Under the pieces are notes generated by a model that did no database searches, was not told the origin of the DNA, and saw nothing but the letters and a program-made list of their open reading frames with translations. Below are positions 35,608 through 44,076 of a stretch of DNA of 64,000 nucleotides, piece after piece. The stretch is from assembly GCA_934630905.1 (NCBI GenBank), contig CAKTXN010000001.1:1-64000 (forward strand). Reading direction: 5' to 3'. How positions within the stretch are numbered: position 1 is the stretch's first letter; every line of letters starts with the position of its first letter. Position numbers and translations under genes: made by a program. The DNA is from an uncultured Eggerthellaceae bacterium (GTDB taxonomy: Bacteria > Actinomycetota > Coriobacteriia > Coriobacteriales > Eggerthellaceae).

Positions 35608-36768
35608 CTAGCGAACGATCCAAATATCCTTCGTATCCCACGATGCCACAGCAGCCTGAGCACCGGAAATGCTGGGATCAACGGTAAACGCATGGGAAAG
35701 AATCTCCTGCTCGCCCGCCTTTGCGGCAATCTTGTTGTACCCGCCCAAAAACGTTTGGCTGACAATCTGCACGGGGACGGTCATAACGCTGTCGGAATCG
35801 CCCGAAGGTGCGTCTTCGAGAAGGGAAACGCGCACCATTTGGGGTCGAACCACGCCCGAAACGCGCGCGCCGGCAATCATGTACGGCGTTCCTTTGACCA
35901 CGTAGGATTTGCCGGTCACATCGAAACGAACGCGATAGATGCCCGCAGGTCGATCGATGGCTTCTTCGATCACGCCTTCAAAGATATTCGAAGCACCCAC
36001 AAACGTTGCAACAAAACGCGTCTTTGGCTGGGTGTACAGCTGGTACGGCGTTGACACCTGTTCCAACATACCGCTGGTCATAACGCCAATGCGGTCGGAC
36101 ATTGAAAACGCTTCTTCTTGGTCGTGGGTAACATACACAAAGGTAATGCCGACTTTCTGATGGATGTCTTTCAGCACTTCTTGCATATGGTGGCGCAACT
36201 TCAAGTCCAAAGCGCCCAACGGCTCATCCAGCAGCAACGCACGTGGCTCAAGCACCAAGGCACGCGCCAAGGCAACACGCTGCTGCATGCCGCCGGAAAG
36301 CTCGCCCGGCTTATCGTTTTCATGGCCGCCCAACTCCACCAAATCAATCATGCGCGCTACACGCTTCGCAATATCGTCCTTGGGAATGCGACGCCCTTCC
36401 AAGCCGTAAGCAATGTTTTTCTGGACGCTCATATGGGGAAACAGCGCATAATTCTGAAACACCGTGTGCACGTCGCGCTTGTTGGCAGGCACGTTGGTGA
36501 TAATCTTTCCATCAAGCCTGATAATGCCCGTTGTGGCAAATTCCAAACCCGAGAGCATCTTGAGCATGGTAGTTTTGCCCGAACCCGATGACCCCAACAA
36601 CGAAAAGAATTCTCCCTGCTCAATCTTAAGATACGTGGGATGTACGGCTTCGAATCCATTGCTATACGTTTTAGTAACGCCATCAAGAATAATACCGCGC
36701 TCTCCCTCATAAGGATCTTTGCGTTCAGGGGGCATCTCACTCTTATTCTCAATGTTCTTGCTCAACAT
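35608..36768 (-). CDS. potA: polyamine-type ABC transporter, ATP-binding subunit
   Basis: This 386-residue protein has Walker A GSSGSGKTT, signature LSGGMQQRVALARAL, Walker B LLLDEPLGALD, the H-loop THDQEEAF, and a C-terminal TOBE domain, all standard for PotA/CysA-type ATPases. It powers uptake through the permeases encoded just upstream (36799-38597). It is last of the four transporter genes, 30 bp after potC. Confidence 0.92.
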   Translation of the reverse strand: MLSKNIENKSEMPPERKDPYEGERGIILDGVTKTYSNGFEAVHPTYLKIEQGEFFSLLGSSGSGKTTMLKMLSGLEFATTGIIRLDGKIITNVPANKRDVHTVFQNYALFPHMSVQKNIAYGLEGRRIPKDDIAKRVARMIDLVELGGHENDKPGELSGGMQQRVALARALVLEPRALLLDEPLGALDLKLRHHMQEVLKDIHQKVGITFVYVTHDQEEAFSMSDRIGVMTSGMLEQVSTPYQLYTQPKTRFVATFVGASNIFEGVIEEAIDRPAGIYRVRFDVTGKSYVVKGTPYMIAGARVSGVVRPQMVRVSLLEDAPSGDSDSVMTVPVQIVSQTFLGGYNKIAAKAGEQEILSHAFTVDPSISGAQAAVASWDTKDIWIVR

Positions 36769-36798
36769 TGTGCAATCCTTTCTGCTTATTCGGCTTTC

Positions 36799-37617
36799 CT
36801 AAGCAGCCTTTTCAGAAGATCCGCCCATAGCCGAAACCACCGAACGGAAACCAGCAAATTTCACGATAATCGCCAGAACAACCAGGTTAAACAACGTAAC
36901 CACAACACCAATGGCATTCACTTCAGGCGTAATGCCCTTCTTCAACATGTTCATGATCAAAATAGGCACGGTTTCGGTGCGTGGGCCGCCCAAAAAGACA
37001 ACGCTAACCACCGCATCAAGCGAAAACGTGAACACCATAAGCGCGGCAACCAGAATAGAAGGCGCCAGCAGCGGCAGTACCACCGTCTTCATGCAACGCC
37101 ACGTTGTTGCGCCCAAGTCGTAAGCGGCGTTTTCATACAAATCGGCAATAGTAGATAAGCGCGCCTGAATGATCACCATCGCATACGCTGAATAAATAAG
37201 CGCCTGGCCAAAAACAACCCAGGGAGCGCCCAGGTTAACGCCCAAAAGGCGCGCAATGGCAAGCGTTCCCACCACCAGCACGATCTCGGGCAGTGTGAGG
37301 CGCAGATACATCGACGAGCTTTGGAAGATCTGCGCTTTGTCGCCCCATTCGCGAAAACCGATAACGGCGGAAAGCGCAACAATGATAGAAACAACCATTA
37401 CAACGGCAGCAATGGTAAGCCCCTGCGAAAATGAGTTAAGGAACTCCTTCGAAGTGAGCGTTTCTTCGAACCACTGCAACGTGAAACCGCCCCACGATAG
37501 CAAATGTTCATTCGCGTTGAACGCATTTGCCCCCACATTGACAATGGGAAGGTACAAGAACACCAAGATACCAACGGTGAGAAGTCCCATGAATTTATGA
37601 TTACGCACGCTTTTCAT
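36799..37617 (-). CDS. potC: polyamine-type ABC transporter permease (PotC-like)
   Basis: This 272-residue protein has six membrane spans and the EAA-loop motif ENAAYDLGATTWRCMKTVVLP that contacts the ATPase. Its ATG overlaps the potB stop by 4 bp (ATGA). It forms the channel with PotB. Confidence 0.92.
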   Translation of the reverse strand: MKSVRNHKFMGLLTVGILVFLYLPIVNVGANAFNANEHLLSWGGFTLQWFEETLTSKEFLNSFSQGLTIAAVVMVVSIIVALSAVIGFREWGDKAQIFQSSSMYLRLTLPEIVLVVGTLAIARLLGVNLGAPWVVFGQALIYSAYAMVIIQARLSTIADLYENAAYDLGATTWRCMKTVVLPLLAPSILVAALMVFTFSLDAVVSVVFLGGPRTETVPILIMNMLKKGITPEVNAIGVVVTLFNLVVLAIIVKFAGFRSVVSAMGGSSEKAA

Positions 37618-38597
37618 TGCTTCTCCTCCTGCGTTGCTTTCAGTGCGGCTTCGCGCGCTCTTTTTGCCGCCACGCGCTGTACGATCTGCGTTATGGCGAT
37701 AACAAGAAGCACGATGATCAGAAGAATGGCAGCAAGCGCCGCGCCGCGCGAATAATTACCTGTGGTGGTAAATTCGCTGGCAATCACGTTGCCAATCATG
37801 AGCGTTTTTCCGCCGCCCAAAATTGCGGGAATGGTATATTCGCCCAGCGCCGGAATAGCAACCAGCAAACAACCTGCCGCAATGCCACCCTTCGCCTGGG
37901 GGACAACCACCTGGAAAAACGTCCGCACCGAGCTTTTCCCCAGATCGGCCGCAGCAGCAAGCAAGTTCGTGTCCAGCTTTTCAAGCGTTGCGTACAGCGG
38001 CAAAATCATCATGGGCAGGTAGCTGTAAATCATGCCAACGCAAATGGCCGTCTGCGAATAACGCAAGTCGGTACCCTCGGCAATAATATGCAAGGACACC
38101 AGCCAATTATTCACCATGCCATCGGGCGCAAGCAAGGTCAGCCACGCATACGTGCGCACCACGAACGAGGTCCAAAAAGGAATCATGATTGCCAAGAGCA
38201 GCAGAATTTGCAATTTACTGGGCGATTGCGAAATGAAATACGCAATAGGAAAGCCCAGAAGAATGCATCCCACCACGGTGACCAGGGTAATCCACAAAGA
38301 ACGCCCAAGCGCTTGAAGGTAAATCGGCTGCATGATGCTTGCAAAGTTATCAAGAGTGAAGGGCGGCGCCACCGTCAACGTGGTGGCGTTGGTCGTCCAG
38401 ACCGAGTACAACAACACAATGAACAGCGGGATAATCAACAAGCACACGGTGATAACGGTATCGGGAGCCGCCAAAATAAGACGTTCCGCAAAACCCATTT
38501 TCGGCGTGCCGTCCACCAATCCTTCATTGCGCGGAAGTGGGGCCTGGGCGACAGCGGTTGAAGAAGACGCCGCTGCCGCTTCAGGTGTGCTAGGCAT
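37614..38597 (-). CDS. potB: polyamine-type ABC transporter permease (PotB-like)
   Basis: From the ATG at 38597 this is 327 residues: a cytoplasmic N-terminal stretch of about 45 residues, six spans and the EAA loop AAADLGKSSVRTFFQVVVPQA. The start was chosen because an earlier ATG at 38717 would overlap potD by 128 bp and encode a basic low-complexity leader. The chosen start overlaps potD by 8 bp. It pairs with PotC. Confidence 0.9.
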   Translation of the reverse strand: MPSTPEAAAASSSTAVAQAPLPRNEGLVDGTPKMGFAERLILAAPDTVITVCLLIIPLFIVLLYSVWTTNATTLTVAPPFTLDNFASIMQPIYLQALGRSLWITLVTVVGCILLGFPIAYFISQSPSKLQILLLLAIMIPFWTSFVVRTYAWLTLLAPDGMVNNWLVSLHIIAEGTDLRYSQTAICVGMIYSYLPMMILPLYATLEKLDTNLLAAAADLGKSSVRTFFQVVVPQAKGGIAAGCLLVAIPALGEYTIPAILGGGKTLMIGNVIASEFTTTGNYSRGAALAAILLIIVLLVIAITQIVQRVAAKRAREAALKATQEEKQ

Positions 38598-39699
38598 TTT
38601 GGATCGCCTGCCAAGCTGCTGCATATTGCGCGGTCTTGTCGGCATCATTTTGCGTGTAGAACGTACCCGGGTTCTTCTCGGGGTCAAGCGCTTCACAGTT
38701 GGCCACATCGGGGTCAAGCAGGCTCTTTACCTCGGGAACAATCCAAGAAGCCATGGTGGTGTTGATGAAGTCGGCGTAGTTTTCATCTTCCAGATGGAAA
38801 TTGAAGAACTGGTACACCGCGTCAAGGTTCTTCGAGCCAGCCAGCGGCACCCAGCCGTCAAGGTAGCCCGGGCAGCCTTCGGAAGGAGCAATCCAGCCAA
38901 TGTCTTCGCTTTCAGGCGCCGCATAGGCATAGTCGTAATCGTATCCAACGGCAATAGCTGCGGATCCGTCGATGATCTGAGAAGGAGCACCCGAGTCGAT
39001 GAACGCCTTGACGTACGGCTTAATGGAAATCACCGCATCGCGCGCTTCCTCGATTTGTGCAGCCGTTGCCGAGTTAACATCGTAACCCAAAGCAAGCAGG
39101 CCGGCGTCAAGCACGTCGCCGTCATACGCGGGGAAAAGAATCTTGCCCGCCAGAGCATCGCTTGAAGCCTGAGCAAAAAGTTCTTTGTACGAGGTCGGAG
39201 GCGTGCTCAAGAGCTTCTTGTTGTAATAGAAACCGATCTTGCCCTGCTCGCACGGAATGCCGTAAGGGAATTCGGACGTGTACGTAGAAGCAACCTTGCT
39301 CAAATTCGGAACTTTGCTTGCATCGAAATCGGCCAGCAAGTTGTTTTCCTTCAGGCGCTTGGCAACATTGTTTCCCGCCAGAGCGAAATCGTAAGTGCCT
39401 TTGTTCGAGGTAAGCGTGTTGACCCATGCCGTAGTTCCGCCATCGGGCGTTGGCAGCTCTTCAATGGTAAAGCCATATTGCTTCGCGAAGCTCTCCACCT
39501 CGTTTACGCCCATCCAGTCGGCGTAGTTGAGCATGGTCAGCGTGCCACCGCTTGAACTGCCCGCCGCAGCGCTGCTGGCGGCGCTTGATGAGCTGCATCC
39601 TGCCAAGCCAACGATGGTCGCACCGAAAGCAGTGACAGCGGAAAGCCTGAAAAAGGTTCTTCTCGTGAGCTGAGCGTTAGCGAGTTCGTTGGTTTTCAT
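38590..39699 (-). CDS. potD: polyamine-type substrate-binding lipoprotein (PotD-like)
   Basis: From the ATG at 39699 (CAGGAGTAGG upstream) this is 369 residues. It carries a twin-arginine motif (RRTFFRL) followed by a lipobox ending GLAGC, so it is a Tat-exported lipoprotein. The mature domain matches PotD-type binding proteins (YDFALAGNNVAKRLKENNLL; IGFYYNKKLL). The ligand may be a polyamine or another small cation. The hydrolase downstream suggests a substrate released by cleavage. Divergent aminotransferase and dehydrogenase genes start 286 bp away. Confidence 0.88.
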   Translation of the reverse strand: MKTNELANAQLTRRTFFRLSAVTAFGATIVGLAGCSSSSAASSAAAGSSSGGTLTMLNYADWMGVNEVESFAKQYGFTIEELPTPDGGTTAWVNTLTSNKGTYDFALAGNNVAKRLKENNLLADFDASKVPNLSKVASTYTSEFPYGIPCEQGKIGFYYNKKLLSTPPTSYKELFAQASSDALAGKILFPAYDGDVLDAGLLALGYDVNSATAAQIEEARDAVISIKPYVKAFIDSGAPSQIIDGSAAIAVGYDYDYAYAAPESEDIGWIAPSEGCPGYLDGWVPLAGSKNLDAVYQFFNFHLEDENYADFINTTMASWIVPEVKSLLDPDVANCEALDPEKNPGTFYTQNDADKTAQYAAAWQAIQNA

Positions 39700-39789
39700 G
39701 ATACCTACTCCTGTCTTTTTCATGCCAATGGTTTGATCCTTGGTCCCGTTTCGGACGACTTGATCTTGAGGTCAGTTTCACAAGTGAAC

Positions 39790-39824
39790 GTTACAAAAAA
39801 GCATCGTTTTTGATTTGTTACAAA
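39790..39824. promoter_or_regulatory. GTTACAAA direct repeats in the potD-aminotransferase gap
   Basis: GTTACAAA occurs at 39790-39797 and 39817-39824, 27 bp apart, and a related GTAACAAT follows near 39901. They lie in the shared AT-rich promoter region of two divergent operons and could bind one regulator. Confidence 0.4.
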
Positions 39825-39985
39825 GCGTACTCATAGATGAAATCGTTTATTAATTATTCGTCTATCAAGCCTGTGAACAGGAAAAATACTTTGCCTAACG
39901 TAACAATAAGGAAATAAATCAGTGCTTGTATTTCCCCTGAGCAATTACCAGCACGCCGCAAAATTCAATCAAAAAAGGAGAAGTC

Positions 39986-41047
39986 ATGAGTGTTAAACTG
40001 CGTCGCGTTATGGACCTGATTCCCATCTACCGCCCCGGTGGGTGCCCCGAAGAACAAGGCGGCAAAACCGCAGTGAAGCTCTCATCAAACGAGTGCCCTT
40101 GGGAACCACCTGCTGCCGTGATTAAGGCAATAAGCAAGGCCGCAACAACGCTGAACCGCTACCCCGATTTTTACAAGGAAGAACTTTGCGCAAAGCTTGC
40201 AAAGCACAACGGCCTGCCTGCCGAAATGGTTTCGGTTGACAACGGATCGGGAACCATTCTGCAAGACATCGTGCGCATTGTGTGCGATGCCGGCGACGAA
40301 GTGGTTTTTTGCGCGCCTTCCTTCGCCGCTTACGATATCGATATCCAACTAGCGGGCGCAACGCCTGTCCACGTTCCCCTGGACGAGAACTATTGCTACG
40401 ATCTTGAGGGAATGGCGCAGGCCATTACCGACCGCACCCGCATGGTGATTATTTGCAACCCGAACAACCCAACCGGCACGTTTTTGCCTACTGCAAAAAT
40501 CGCGCAATTTGTTAGCGCCATTCGAGACGATATTCTTGTTGCCATTGATGAAGCATATCGCGATTTCGCCGACAGCGAGCCCTACGAAGCGTCTTTGGAC
40601 CTGCTTAAACAGTTCGAAAACGTGGCGCTTATCCGAACGTTCTCCAAGGCATACGGCCTGGCTGGCATGCGTATTGGCTACTGCCTTGCCGCGCCCGATA
40701 TTGTTGACGCCATCAATAAAACCATTGCCGAGTTCTCCGTTTCCACCGTAGGCCAGGCGGCCGCGCTTGCCTGCCTTGAGCCCGAAACGAATCGCATTAT
40801 CTTTGATCGCATGGAGGAAATTGTCGCGCAGCGCAACCTTTTCCAAAAGCACCTTACGGCGGCGGGGATTCCTTTTATTCCCAGCCAAGCGAATTTCGTT
40901 ATGCTACCTGGATCAATTATGGACCGATTCGATGCCTGCAAGGAAGCGGGAGTCATCGTGCGTCCCTTCGATAACCCTGCTGGTATTCGCATTACCATTG
41001 GCAGCGCCGAGCAAATGGAGCTTGTCGAAAAAGGGTTGGGGTGCTAG
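39986..41047 (+). CDS. hisC: HisC-type pyridoxal-phosphate aminotransferase
   Basis: This 353-residue fold-type I aminotransferase has SSNECPWEPP, RYPDFYKEEL, ICNPNNPTG, DEAYRDFAD and the PLP lysine in RTFSKAYGLAGMRIGY, all typical of histidinol-phosphate aminotransferases. AAAAAAGGAG precedes the ATG. It is not in a histidine operon; it is coupled to a 2-hydroxyacid dehydrogenase and divergent from a polyamine-type transporter, so it may transaminate another amino compound. The substrate call is therefore tentative although the family is clear. Confidence 0.85.
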   Translation: MSVKLRRVMDLIPIYRPGGCPEEQGGKTAVKLSSNECPWEPPAAVIKAISKAATTLNRYPDFYKEELCAKLAKHNGLPAEMVSVDNGSGTILQDIVRIVCDAGDEVVFCAPSFAAYDIDIQLAGATPVHVPLDENYCYDLEGMAQAITDRTRMVIICNPNNPTGTFLPTAKIAQFVSAIRDDILVAIDEAYRDFADSEPYEASLDLLKQFENVALIRTFSKAYGLAGMRIGYCLAAPDIVDAINKTIAEFSVSTVGQAAALACLEPETNRIIFDRMEEIVAQRNLFQKHLTAAGIPFIPSQANFVMLPGSIMDRFDACKEAGVIVRPFDNPAGIRITIGSAEQMELVEKGLGC

Positions 41048-42034
41048 ATGATTGAGACAGCGAATCGGCGCAAGATTGCAGTTGTTACGTCAGACGAGGT
41101 GGGAAAGCCCTTCTTGGGATCACTGCATAACCACGCTGACCTGGCGTTTTCGAATGAAGTAGGAATTGAGGCCGCTCTTGAAGGCGCCCAAGCCGTTTTT
41201 CTGTGGGACGTGGCGCTCATCGATGAAATCCGCGCCCATTGGGACCTTATGAAAGACGTGCAATGGATGCATGTCGCCGTAACGGGGGTTGACGAGATGT
41301 GCTTTGATGAAATGCGCGCGTCATCGCTTGTACTCACCCACGTATCCGGCGTGTACAATTATGCGATATCGGAGTACGTTACCAGCGCCGTTATCAATTT
41401 CGAGCGCAACTTCCCCCGCCTGCGTTTCCAGAAAGAACGCCATGAATGGAAACCTTTTACAACTTCAAGCTCACAAGGAAAGAATGCACTCATCATTGGA
41501 CCAGGTCAAATTGGCCGAACTTGCGCTCGATCCCTTGCCTCGCTGGGCATGCATGTGCGCGGAGTTGGCACCCATGCGCGCGATAACGATCCTGATTTCG
41601 AAAAAATCGATACATTCTACGAGCTCGAAGACATTATCGGGTGGGCCCACCACGTGATTGTCTGCGCGCCTCTTACCAAAGACACGTACCACCTGTTGGA
41701 TGCATACATGCTCAAGCAGTGCCGCCCCAAGGTGCATATCGTGAACGTGGGACGCGGCCCCATTATCTCAACGACCGACCTTATTTTCGCCCTTAATCAG
41801 GGAATTGTCGGCGGTGCAACGCTTGATGTGTTCGAGGAAGAGCCATTGAGCCCCTTGAGTCCTTTATGGGATATGTCAAATGTTGTCATAACGCCCCATA
41901 TTGCCGGCGAGGTCACTGGGTTTGAAGAGGCCCTGATCAGCCAATTCAAAGAGAACGCTTATCGCTGGCTCAGAGATGAACCACTGAAATACGTTGTGGA
42001 CAAGGAAAGCGGCTACTCCTTTATCGCAAAATAG
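41048..42034 (+). CDS. D-isomer 2-hydroxyacid dehydrogenase
   Basis: This 328-residue protein has the NAD-binding motif GPGQIGRTCARSL (a GxGxxG variant), followed by the catalytic set: Arg in NVGRGPIIS, Glu in DVFEEEPL and His in ITPHIAGEV. The ATG directly follows the aminotransferase stop. The pair could reduce the 2-oxoacid made by transamination. The N-terminal substrate domain is shorter than in phosphoglycerate dehydrogenase. The substrate is not known. Confidence 0.88.
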   Translation: MIETANRRKIAVVTSDEVGKPFLGSLHNHADLAFSNEVGIEAALEGAQAVFLWDVALIDEIRAHWDLMKDVQWMHVAVTGVDEMCFDEMRASSLVLTHVSGVYNYAISEYVTSAVINFERNFPRLRFQKERHEWKPFTTSSSQGKNALIIGPGQIGRTCARSLASLGMHVRGVGTHARDNDPDFEKIDTFYELEDIIGWAHHVIVCAPLTKDTYHLLDAYMLKQCRPKVHIVNVGRGPIISTTDLIFALNQGIVGGATLDVFEEEPLSPLSPLWDMSNVVITPHIAGEVTGFEEALISQFKENAYRWLRDEPLKYVVDKESGYSFIAK

Positions 42035-42105
42035 CGCAGTAATTGCAACGGGCGCAGAGCAGACCAATGGTGAGTTGGAAAAACGCGCGGCGAAAAAGGG
42101 CACTA

Positions 42106-42140
42106 GTTGGAAAAACGGGGTCAAACTCGGGCAAATCGAC
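42106..42140. repeat. solitary end of the inverted-repeat element family
   Basis: This 35-bp segment (GTTGGAAAAACGGGG, then TCAAACTCGG and GCAAATCGAC) matches the left end of the element at 43228 with one or two changes. No matching right end is present nearby. The rest of the 42035-42246 gap has no gene. Confidence 0.55.
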
Positions 42141-42246
42141 GTGCGCTCCGAAACGAGCTGCCCGATAACCGGCGACTCGTTCCGACCACTCGTCAGACGA
42201 CTCCGCTTTTTCTGCGTCCACGGCCTTGCATTCCCACATGCAAGGA

Positions 42247-42723
42247 CTACAACTCAAGCAGCGCTAACGCCTGATCGGGGCGCAAAGTGGAAACCTGGGC
42301 ATCCTCACGCAGCTTTGCATCGTTTGTGACCAGATGACTTGCACCCACCCGCATGCAGGCGACGATAATCATGTTATCTTCGAAGTCTTCGTGGAGCGAT
42401 CGACACTTGGCGGCAATCCAAACATCAGATGCATCGGAAGCAACAGGCTGGGCTATATCACGAATTCGCTCAAGCATACCCCAGGCAATCTCGCTCGATA
42501 CGCCTTCGTTTCTTTTACCCTCTTTGCTAAGCGCGTTACGAATAGCACGCTCTATCAGGTAAAACACATCTTTCAACGATGAGATTGCGCAGTACAAAGG
42601 AATATCTCTCCTAAGGCAAGCATCGATAAGCTTGAAGGATGTTTCATGTCCCGCACGATTTGGAAGGCAATAATCAAGCCAGACATTCGTATCCAGCAAT
42701 AGACCGTTTTGAAACGTTGCCAT
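42247..42723 (-). CDS. PIN-domain ribonuclease toxin
   Basis: This 158-residue protein opens with LLLDTNVWLDYCLP, giving the first acidic residue of a PIN active site. More acidic residues follow in EDFEDNMIIVACMRV and VTNDAKLR, the usual PIN metal-binding set. It immediately follows a RelB/DinJ-like antitoxin gene (stop at 42724), so it is the toxin of a type II pair that cleaves RNA when the antitoxin is lost. Confidence 0.85.
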   Translation of the reverse strand: MATFQNGLLLDTNVWLDYCLPNRAGHETSFKLIDACLRRDIPLYCAISSLKDVFYLIERAIRNALSKEGKRNEGVSSEIAWGMLERIRDIAQPVASDASDVWIAAKCRSLHEDFEDNMIIVACMRVGASHLVTNDAKLREDAQVSTLRPDQALALLEL

Positions 42724-43080
42724 TTACGCATCACACTCGCCATATCGCTCGGTCATGAAAGCGTCTTTCATTGCAGCCTGCTCGCTTTCTGCAGGAAGCG
42801 CGGCGACCGAAACGCCATACTGCTCAAGAGATCGCGCGATGAACTGCGCGCCTTCCCTGGCTCGATTGTCAAGGAAGCGATTCGCGTCCTGCCCTTCGGG
42901 AGCAGCGGCAGTTAGAATACGCCGAACTGTATCCTCATCGCTTTCAGGACGCGCAAGCTGGTCCCAAAGCACACGCAAGAATTGCGTTGTGGTATAACCC
43001 GCCTGCTCAATGAGCTGGTCAGCTCGCTTTTTCGTCTGCGCATTTAGACGGATATTCATCTGGACGACTTCAGCAGCCAT
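42724..43080 (-). CDS. RelB/DinJ-like antitoxin
   Basis: This 118-residue protein has a ribbon-helix-helix N-terminus (VVQMNIRLNAQTKKRADQLI, then TTTQFLRVLW) typical of RelB/DinJ and a helical tail that would wrap the PIN toxin. Pairing of a RelB-like antitoxin with a PIN toxin, rather than a RelE-like one, is a mixed but known combination. It should repress its own promoter. Confidence 0.82.
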   Translation of the reverse strand: MAAEVVQMNIRLNAQTKKRADQLIEQAGYTTTQFLRVLWDQLARPESDEDTVRRILTAAAPEGQDANRFLDNRAREGAQFIARSLEQYGVSVAALPAESEQAAMKDAFMTERYGECDA

Positions 43081-43227
43081 AACCCACCTTCCCTTTTCTT
43101 ACGTCTACCTGCATTTTTGATTTGCTAGCATTGATAGCATTTATATACTAGCAAGTTAGCTTTGAAATTGCAACAAACACGAGGCCGATAGCAAATCTAA
43201 AGAAAGGGTCTCAAAAGAAAGAGAGTG

Positions 43228-43469
43228 CTTGTTGAAAAAACGGGGTCAAACTCGGGCAAATCGACGATATTCGGTGGTTCAAGCTTCAATAAACTTGCCC
43301 GGCGCATCGATGAGCTCTCACCCTTGAATCGTCGTATCGCTCTGAACTGGGATTATGCAAAAAGTGATTTTCATTCGCCGCTTTAAGCCGTTAAAAAAGG
43401 CCCTTTAAGCAATCCCCAACCACCGAATATCGTCGATTTGCCCGAATCCGAGGGCGTTTTCGCAACAAG
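43228..43469. repeat. inverted-repeat element, copy 3 (MITE-like)
   Basis: A 242-bp element has ends CTTGTTG and CAACAAG and a perfect 27-bp inner inverted repeat at 43253-43279 and 43418-43444 (containing CGACGATATTCGGTGGTT). The core contains CTGAACTGGGATTAT, like the AACTGG core of copy 1. It lies in a gap free of larger genes (43081-44071). Confidence 0.7.
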
Positions 43470-43529
43470 AGGTAAGGAAGGCAGCAGTAAAACCTAGAGA
43501 GACTGCAAAGAATAGAAGCTTTGTTTCTT

Positions 43530-43637
43530 TTACTGAAGGACGGGCGCAGAAAGGAGCGGCCAGTTCCAAGGGAAGATACCGCCGCGACCGTCGGAGCAGG
43601 CGTTGCCCTCGCTTACGGTCACGATGAACTTTCCCAT
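43530..43637 (-). CDS. 35-residue peptide with Trp-Asn-Trp motif
   Basis: The ATG follows AGAAAGGAACTGACT, a good ribosome binding site that starts at the stop of the 47-residue gene. The product is MGKFIVTVSEGNACSDGRGG, then IFPWNWPLLSAPVLQ. It has a Gly/Asp/Ser-rich middle with one Cys and a hydrophobic Trp/Pro end. No family was recognised. It could be a secreted signal or bacteriocin precursor, or the second part of a type I-like toxin locus. Translation is inferred from the two well-placed binding sites. Confidence 0.5.
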   Translation of the reverse strand: MGKFIVTVSEGNACSDGRGGIFPWNWPLLSAPVLQ

Positions 43638-43650
43638 AGTCAGTTCCTTT

Positions 43651-43794
43651 CTATTCGATTCCAAGAAACTCGAACAGCTTAGTGAACAGCTTCCAAAAAA
43701 CAACGCACAGAACGGGTACACCTATCGCAATCAACGGTTGGTCGATAAGAAAGAGGATAGGTATAGCAATTACGAACAGCATTATTGCAACCAT
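43651..43794 (-). CDS. 47-residue hydrophobic membrane peptide
   Basis: An ATG after AAAGGAGCAACTG opens a short gene encoding about 35 mostly hydrophobic residues (MVAIMLFVIAIPILFL, then LIAIGVPVLCVVFW), probably two short spans with Asp18 between them. A positively charged end, KLFTKLFEFLGIE, follows. It is 13 bp upstream of the 35-residue peptide ORF and likely cotranscribed. The size and charge pattern resemble small membrane toxins and holin-like peptides, but no homologue is recognised. Confidence 0.5.
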   Translation of the reverse strand: MVAIMLFVIAIPILFLIDQPLIAIGVPVLCVVFWKLFTKLFEFLGIE

Positions 43795-43881
43795 CAGTTG
43801 CTCCTTTCCATGTCTTCGCGTCCTCTCAACATCCCTCCCGTGATTCTACCACGGACAGAGCATCAAAAAGGATAGCGATCA

Positions 43882-43920
43882 AATCAAAAACCCACCGCAA
43901 GACGCGCTTCCGGCGGGGTT
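43882..43920 (-). terminator. intrinsic terminator downstream of glutamine synthetase
   Basis: On the minus strand AACCCCGCCG pairs with CGGTGGGTT and is followed by TTTTGATTT. It lies about 150 bp past the glnN stop, beyond the palindromic element at 43951. Confidence 0.65.
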
Positions 43921-43950
43921 GAAAAAACGCCACCTCCGCACTAAAGTCAC

Positions 43951-44076
43951 TATAGAGGCAGATCGGTGGAGCGAATTGGCGTGAAAGGTTCCGCAACACG
44001 AGCTAAGCGGCCTTCGCGCCGTGTGCGAGGGAGCGGGTTCTTGGAGCGCCAATTCGCCCACCTAGCTGCCTCTATA
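43951..44076. repeat. long palindromic element at the glnN stop codon
   Basis: Arms of about 30 bp (TATAGAGGCAG at 43951-43961, through GAATTGGCG; complement at 44047-44076) enclose a GC-rich core with further pairing and a CTAA loop. The right arm includes the glnN stop codon. A similar arrangement occurs at 58696-58804. Confidence 0.65.
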
